Assembly: GCA_937915975.1 (NCBI GenBank)
Contig: CALGGL010000266.1
Span: 1-12,044, forward strand
DNA from: an uncultured Lachnospiraceae bacterium
Lineage (GTDB): Bacteria > Bacillota > Clostridia > Lachnospirales > Lachnospiraceae
Direction of reading: 5' to 3'
Length of the DNA: 12,044 nucleotides
Of this stretch, positions 8,957 to 12,044 are shown piece by piece. The translations under genes were made by a program, and so were the position numbers. How positions within the stretch are numbered: the first letter of the stretch is position 1; the number at the start of each line of letters is the position of its first letter. Under the pieces are notes generated by a model that searched no databases, was not told the origin of the DNA, and saw nothing but the letters and a program-made list of their open reading frames with translations.

Positions 8957-10087
8957 ATGGCTGCCAGAAGACCGGTGCTTTGCCCTAATTGCGGAGCACA
9001 TATAAAGAAAAATGGATATTGTTCAGCATGCCATATGCCTCTTCCCGTACTGAAAAAGGCATTTAATACCTCGGACTATTATTACAATATAGGATATGAC
9101 AGAGCTGTTGCGAGGGATTTGTCGGGAGCCATTGACTCACTCAATATCTCTCTCAGGTATAATAAGAAAAATATTATGTCCAGAAATCTTCTCGGACTGG
9201 TTTATTATGAAATGGGTGAGATAGTTAATGCATTAAGCCAATGGGTTATGAGCGTTAATTACCAGTCGTCGGGAAATCTTGCATCAAGGTACCTGAAGGA
9301 ATTAAGACAGGATCCTACTCTTCTTGCAAATGTGGATCAGATCGCACAAAAATACAATCAGGCACTTGCTTACGCAAGAAGTGAGGATTTTGATCTTGCA
9401 ATTATTCAGTTAAAGAGTGTTCTGTCGGCTAATCCTCATTTTGTTAAGGGATATCTTTTGCTTGCGCTTTTGTATATCAATTCCGACAATTATGAGAGAG
9501 CAAGAACAACCTTAAGAAGAGTTCTTAAGATTGATAAGGCAAATACGCTTGCGATTCATTATCTTCACGAGATGGGAGACACGGATGAGAACATCATTGA
9601 AATGAGTAAGGAGTCTGTGGAAAACGACGGTTTGCTTGAAGCGGATGAGGAGGCAATTACCTTAAGTACCACGGGTGAAAAAGGTGCGGGTTCCATAAGG
9701 CTTTTCTTTACGGACTTAATTGACCGTTATAAAGCAAAAGCGGTCTCAAGAGGTGAATACGGGGAGATAAGCTTTGCGAAGTACTCCGGAATATATGTAT
9801 TAATCGGTATGATTTTGGGAATATTTCTCCTTTATTTTCTGGTGGTTCCGGCTGCAAAACGTAAGATAACAAATGAGAAGGATAAGCTTATAAAGGCATA
9901 CAGCGAGGAGCTTGCCGATAAAAATGCAACGATAACCTCTCTTACAAATGAGATTGCCAATTTAAACATTGAACTTGAAACGGCAAAAAATCCACAATCT
10001 GCAGGAGACAATCCGTTGCCGGATTATTCGAGCATAGAAAACGGTATGTCCGATGATGATCTGCAGAATATGATAAATAACGAATAA
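8957..10087 (+). CDS. Zinc-ribbon/TPR protein with one membrane segment and a coiled-coil tail
   Basis: This 376-residue protein has four visible parts. First is a short N-terminal zinc ribbon with Cys9, Cys12, Cys22 and Cys25 (CPNC…CSAC). Next are tetratricopeptide-type helical repeats, roughly residues 41-106 and 129-196. A single hydrophobic stretch (about 279-300) follows, then a charged heptad-like segment (about 304-345) ending in an acidic, Asn-rich tail. There is no signal peptide, so the zinc ribbon and repeats should be cytoplasmic and the last 75 or so residues outside. TPR arrays bind partner proteins, so a membrane-bound scaffold or adaptor is likely, but no substrate or pathway can be named. 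The start at 8957 has AAGGAG (8945-8950) and lies 2 nt after the previous stop. It is the last gene before a strong terminator. Confidence 0.9.
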   Translation: MAARRPVLCPNCGAHIKKNGYCSACHMPLPVLKKAFNTSDYYYNIGYDRAVARDLSGAIDSLNISLRYNKKNIMSRNLLGLVYYEMGEIVNALSQWVMSVNYQSSGNLASRYLKELRQDPTLLANVDQIAQKYNQALAYARSEDFDLAIIQLKSVLSANPHFVKGYLLLALLYINSDNYERARTTLRRVLKIDKANTLAIHYLHEMGDTDENIIEMSKESVENDGLLEADEEAITLSTTGEKGAGSIRLFFTDLIDRYKAKAVSRGEYGEISFAKYSGIYVLIGMILGIFLLYFLVVPAAKRKITNEKDKLIKAYSEELADKNATITSLTNEIANLNIELETAKNPQSAGDNPLPDYSSIENGMSDDDLQNMINNE

Positions 10088-10096
10088 GAAATTTAC

Positions 10097-10130
10097 AAAA
10101 GAAAGCAAATGTGTTTTGCTTTCTTTTTTT
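10097..10130 (+). terminator. Intrinsic terminator after the addB-to-TPR gene run
   Basis: A 13-bp perfect stem (AAAAGAAAGCAAA, 10097-10109, with its complement at 10115-10127) closes over a 5-nt loop and ends in a run of T to 10130. It starts 9 nt after the TPR stop. The A-run/T-run flanks mean it could also work from the other strand, but no - strand gene is near. Confidence 0.92.
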
Positions 10131-10134
10131 GTGC

Positions 10135-10140
10135 AGGAGG
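10135..10140 (+). promoter_or_regulatory. Strong ribosome binding site of the STAS gene
   Basis: AGGAGG stands 6 nt before the ATG at 10147, fixing that start over the ATG at 10111, which lies inside the terminator hairpin. It is only 4 nt after the terminator T-run, so no promoter fits between the two. Confidence 0.85.
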
Positions 10141-10146
10141 ATTGTT

Positions 10147-10449
10147 ATGAAAAAATATGATTATATGGACGGCGTAATGGTCTATTATCTTCCGAAGGAG
10201 CTTGACCATTATTCGGCTGAAAAGATAAAAAAAGGGAGTGAGGATATATTTTCGGACAAGGAAGTAAGATATCTTATTTTCGATTTTGACAAGACTGTTT
10301 TTATGGACAGCTCGGGTATCGGTCTTTTGACGGGAAGGTACAGAAAGGTTCACGACAAGGGAGGAAGTGTTTTTGTTATAAATGTACCCCTCCCCACAAA
10401 GATATGTCAAGAATTACACGCTCCCCATGAAAATAAAAAAATTTTGTGA
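10147..10449 (+). CDS. STAS-domain anti-sigma factor antagonist (SpoIIAA/RsbV-like), C-terminal end probably replaced
   Basis: STAS proteins of this kind free a sigma factor by binding its anti-sigma kinase, and are switched off when that kinase phosphorylates a conserved serine. Residues 1-80 show the fold: YLIFDFDKTVFMDSSGIGLL at 42-61, with Ser56 at the position of the phosphorylated serine of SpoIIAA, then GRYRKVHDKGG and a beta strand VFVINV. After residue 80 or 81 the expected final helix (usually with an SG[LI] turn) is missing; about 20 unrelated residues lead to a stop inside a hairpin at 10420-10465. The total of 100 residues is near normal, so the tail may be a chance frame across a DNA junction. 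The partner kinase and sigma factor genes that often follow are absent, which fits the same view. The family call is firm; the sigma factor is unknown. Confidence 0.8.
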   Translation: MKKYDYMDGVMVYYLPKELDHYSAEKIKKGSEDIFSDKEVRYLIFDFDKTVFMDSSGIGLLTGRYRKVHDKGGSVFVINVPLPTKICQELHAPHENKKIL

Positions 10450-10465
10450 GGAGCATTTTATTTTT
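10420..10465 (+). terminator. Probable intrinsic terminator overlapping the STAS stop
   Basis: GCTCC (10420-10424) pairs with GGAGC (10450-10454). With two single-base bulges the stem extends inward through C25/G48 and A27/T47 to the AAA/TTT pairs at 10430-10432 and 10442-10444. ATTTTATTTTT follows. It may end a gene that lay upstream in the source genome of this segment. Confidence 0.5.
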
Positions 10466-10473
10466 CAGTCCTC

Positions 10474-10482
10474 TGCTAAAAT
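10474..10482 (+). promoter_or_regulatory. Possible extended -10 promoter for the 75-aa and zapA-like genes
   Basis: TGCTAAAAT is an extended -10 (TGn followed by TAAAAT, one mismatch to TATAAT), located after the second terminator and before the 75-residue gene. No good -35 is seen. The predicted start near 10489 leaves a leader of only about 13 nt, which is a weakness. Confidence 0.3.
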
Positions 10483-10501
10483 ATTAACGGGTGATTTTTT
10501 T

Positions 10502-10729
10502 ATGGCAACGAATTTGAATGATGCTGAATATTTTGCCGACACAATTTTCGACAGGGTAACTCAGCTATTAAACGAACGAAAAATTTTGAAAGGTGAACTC
10601 GCAAGAAAATCAAGCGGAACTCTTGAACAGGATAAAGCATTCGTTAAAGCATATCAGGATAACGTCTTTAACAGCAATGCAGCCTCGATAAAAATTGAAA
10701 GGCTTGAACATTTACTCACGATAAGGTAG
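10502..10729 (+). CDS. Small helical protein of unknown function upstream of zapA-like gene (75 aa)
   Basis: I do not recognise this protein by sequence. The ATG at 10502 follows GGGTGA (10489-10494) at 7 nt. The frame is open further up to 10382, but that part crosses a hairpin and the suspected junction. The product looks helical throughout: residues near 8-35 (FADTIFDRVTQLLNERKILKG) have spaced hydrophobics, and the end (KIERLEHLL) has a similar pattern. It lies 10 nt before the ZapA-like gene. In other bacteria, short coiled-coil proteins are encoded just before zapA, and this arrangement and its N- and C-terminal helices resemble that. A role as a partner in division-site assembly is therefore possible, but it is inferred from context only. 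Confidence 0.65.
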   Translation: MATNLNDAEYFADTIFDRVTQLLNERKILKGELARKSSGTLEQDKAFVKAYQDNVFNSNAASIKIERLEHLLTIR

Positions 10730-10739
10730 AGAATTTATA

Positions 10740-10979
10740 ATGAGAACTTCACGAGATGTATTTATAACAATAGGCAGAGGAAGCTATACTATTCAGACCG
10801 CAATAGAAAATGAGGACTTAGACAGAATAAAAAGCCTCATTGATGACGCTTGCGGTGAAATCACTGAGGGAGCAAATCAGGAAGATATGTTAATGTTGGC
10901 ATGTCTGAAGCTTGCTTACTCCCTTGATGCAGTGAATGAGAAATTGAAAAATATTTTATCGAAACTTGAGAATGAATAA
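10740..10979 (+). CDS. ZapA-like cell division protein
   Basis: ZapA binds FtsZ filaments and bundles them in the division ring. This 79-residue product follows the layout of the short ZapA family. A beta hairpin begins VFITIGRGSYTIQT (residues 7-20), a helix follows (LDRIKSLIDDAC), and then comes the typical conserved run LMLACLKLAYSLDAVNEKL leading into a C-terminal coiled coil. The pattern of Ala/Leu-Leu-Ala-Tyr/Asp before the coil is the most telling part. The ATG at 10740 has GAGA at 10729-10732. The gene ends 2 nt before the stop of the oppositely oriented nucleoside hydrolase, with no terminator between them. The call rests on pattern memory, not an alignment, so another small helical family remains possible. 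Confidence 0.6.
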   Translation: MRTSRDVFITIGRGSYTIQTAIENEDLDRIKSLIDDACGEITEGANQEDMLMLACLKLAYSLDAVNEKLKNILSKLENE

Positions 10980-10981
10980 AC

Positions 10982-11761
10982 TCAATAACTAAGAATGTTA
11001 ATATAAAAATCCCAAAATTTTGATGTGTCTATACCCATTACAATATCAGCTTTCATGACACCTTCCGGAAAACCTTTCCCCGTTTTCATGTCGTTGTTCA
11101 TGTTCTGCTTCCATGTTACAACACGCCCTGAATTTATGCCGGGAGTATTATCTACGGTAATGTATCGTTCCTGAAGGTCAGTAATTAATTCGGGCTTCAA
11201 AAATATTACGGGAACTACCGCGTCCCAGACATAATTAGCATCTGAATTTGTAAAAGTTTTTTTATTTGATAATATCAATTTAGTTATGGCATTTGTATTA
11301 TTTTCTGCAATGCGTTCATAAAATTCTTGAGTAATTTGAATGCTCTTTGCAAGATCATCAGGAACTACAATTTGTTTATTCCAGCCTGCTGAAAGACATA
11401 ATTTTATTGCATCGGGATCATAAAACCAATTCATCTCAGCGGCGGGCGTAGCATTACCCGGAATATCAATATCACCACCCATATAAATTATTCCTGCGGC
11501 CTCTTTTGCAAGTGCAGGATATTTTTTCAGGGCAAGTGCAATATTCGTAACTGCTCCGACTGCCATTACAGTTACTTCACCGGGATTGGATTTTACGCTC
11601 TCAATGATAAAATCCCACGCAGGAACTTCTTTCGCCCTGATCTTCGGATAACCGAAAAGAGGTTCTTTATTCAAATTAAGATAGTCTTTTGAACGTTTTG
11701 AAAGGTCAGCAAAAGTATTATTGGAAAAATCATCGAATAGACCGTAAAATCGACGGTCTTG
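10982..11761 (-). CDS. Inosine-uridine-type nucleoside hydrolase, N-terminally truncated
   Basis: Nucleoside hydrolases cleave ribonucleosides into base and ribose for purine/pyrimidine salvage. The visible part has VMAVGAVTNIALAL, IIYMGGDIDIPG, NWFYDPDA (about 11408-11433), VWDAVVP (about 11216-11230) and an ending like the family's usual end (MGIDTSKFWDFYINIL). The catalytic start of the family, with its calcium-binding DTDxGxDD motif, is missing. The frame is open past the TTG at 11674 up to 11761 (FYGLFDDFSNNTFADLSKRS still looks like the family) and then meets a stop at 11762-11764. It has no credible start codon and about 260 of the usual 310-340 residues. In VWD the calcium-site Asp is kept, but the catalytic His of the classic enzymes is Trp. 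As it stands it cannot be active; it is a broken gene or a chimera fragment. Confidence 0.85.
   Translation of the reverse strand, partial: QDRRFYGLFDDFSNNTFADLSKRSKDYLNLNKEPLFGYPKIRAKEVPAWDFIIESVKSNPGEVTVMAVGAVTNIALALKKYPALAKEAAGIIYMGGDIDIPGNATPAAEMNWFYDPDAIKLCLSAGWNKQIVVPDDLAKSIQITQEFYERIAENNTNAITKLILSNKKTFTNSDANYVWDAVVPVIFLKPELITDLQERYITVDNTPGINSGRVVTWKQNMNNDMKTGKGFPEGVMKADIVMGIDTSKFWDFYINILSY
11739..11759. repeat. 7-bp perfect inverted repeat at the hydrolase/ffh junction
   Basis: AGACCGT (11739-11745) and ACGGTCT (11753-11759) are exact complements around a 7-nt spacer. There is no T-run on the + side, so it is not a standard terminator. It ends exactly where the hydrolase frame breaks off, so it may relate to how the junction formed, or be chance. 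Confidence 0.6.
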
Positions 11762-11783
11762 TCAGTTAATAAAGGATTTTGCA

Positions 11784-12044
11784 ATGGCATTCGAAGGATT
11801 ATCTGAAAAATTACAGGGAGCGTTCAAGGACCTGAGGGGACAGGGTGTAGTCACCGAGAAGGACTTCAACGATGCGATGCGTGTCGTCAAGATGGCTCTT
11901 CTCGAGGCCGACGTTAATTTCAAAGTGGTCAAGAGCTTTGTCAAGTCCGTGGAGGAGCGTGCGATAGGCACTGACATCATGAAGGGCTTAAATCCCGGAC
12001 AGGCTGTTGTCAAGATAGTCAACGAGGAGATGGTTTCCCTCATG
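11784..12044 (+). CDS. ffh: Ffh, signal recognition particle GTPase (3' end outside window)
   Basis: Ffh (SRP54) binds 4.5S RNA and signal peptides and delivers ribosomes to the membrane through FtsY. The 87 visible residues are the start of the N domain: MAFEGLSEKLQGAFKDL, then the highly conserved MALLEADVNFKVVK, GLNPGQAVVKIVNEE and VSLM. The GTPase domain lies beyond the window. The ATG at 11784 has AAAGGA (11771-11776) at 7 nt. Base use differs from everything to the left: about half GC, with many GTC, CTC, TTC and AAG codons. This may reflect high expression or a different source genome. In Firmicutes ffh usually follows ylxM; here a broken nucleoside hydrolase on the other strand lies upstream instead, which supports a junction near 11760. 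Confidence 0.96.
   Translation, partial: MAFEGLSEKLQGAFKDLRGQGVVTEKDFNDAMRVVKMALLEADVNFKVVKSFVKSVEERAIGTDIMKGLNPGQAVVKIVNEEMVSLM

Larger units (their letters stand above)
10388..11761. other. Segment with broken genes at both edges (possible insertion or chimera)
   Basis: The left edge is inferred where the STAS gene stops resembling its family (about 10388-10420). The right edge is where the nucleoside hydrolase frame ends without its N-terminal region (about 11760). Between them lie a terminator, a possible promoter, a 75-residue protein, a ZapA-like protein and the truncated hydrolase, a set unrelated to the genes on either side. I see no transposase, integrase, target-site duplication or long inverted repeats. 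It could be a natural illegitimate insertion or a join between sequences from different genomes. The edges are approximate. Confidence 0.5.

Noticed and set aside
10040..10090. STAS promoter with TATGAT -10 inside the TPR 3' end
   Set aside because: No acceptable -35 at 16-18 nt upstream and no extended -10, so too weak to list as a feature.
10093..10410. A 105-residue protein on the - strand opposite the STAS gene
   Set aside because: It is a mirror frame of the STAS gene and the terminator, with low-complexity hydrophobic sequence and no family resemblance.
10382..10501. N-terminal extension of the 75-residue protein back to 10382
   Set aside because: The extension crosses a terminator-like hairpin and the suspected junction; the ATG at 10502 has its own ribosome binding site.
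11762..12043. A - strand protein opposite ffh
   Set aside because: It is a shadow of the ffh frame; the + strand product is an unmistakable SRP54 N domain.

Overview
The window reads as low-GC Clostridia DNA, most likely from a Lachnospiraceae-type gut or rumen anaerobe. This rests on the AT-rich, tightly packed genes, strong Shine-Dalgarno sites, an AddAB (not RecBCD) recombination pair, a unimodal Bacillus-type QueF and a SpoIIAA-like STAS protein. The taxonomic placement is an inference from gene content only.

Positions 1-10087 hold one gene train on the + strand. It runs addB (5' end outside the window), addA, queF, folC, a 60-residue protein of unknown function, and a membrane-anchored zinc-ribbon/TPR protein. 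Spacing is 14 nt, then 75 nt (with a possible internal promoter before queF), then 2 nt, an 8-nt overlap and 2 nt. The train covers double-strand-break processing (AddAB), the last step of preQ1 synthesis (QueF) and folate polyglutamylation (FolC). A clear intrinsic terminator closes it at 10097-10130.

Only a few bases after that terminator, a STAS-domain anti-anti-sigma gene begins with a strong ribosome binding site. Its first 80 residues are typical of the family, but the last 20 or so are not, and its stop codon falls inside a second terminator-like hairpin (10420-10465). Next come a 75-residue protein and a ZapA-like cell-division protein (+ strand), then a nucleoside hydrolase on the - strand that lacks its N-terminal catalytic region. 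The hydrolase reading frame breaks off near 11760. From 11784 the start of ffh (SRP54) runs off the window with clearly higher GC and C-ending codons.

Two genes broken at the two edges of a segment of about 1.35 kb (roughly 10390-11760), plus a composition change just after the second edge, suggest that the right end is a mosaic. It could be a small insertion from another genome, or an assembly or amplification chimera. I see no CRISPR array, tRNA, rRNA, transposase or prophage genes, and no convincing new defence or biosynthetic system. The most notable things are the two junctions, the terminator packed against the STAS ribosome binding site, the small ZapA neighbour and the zinc-ribbon/TPR membrane protein.
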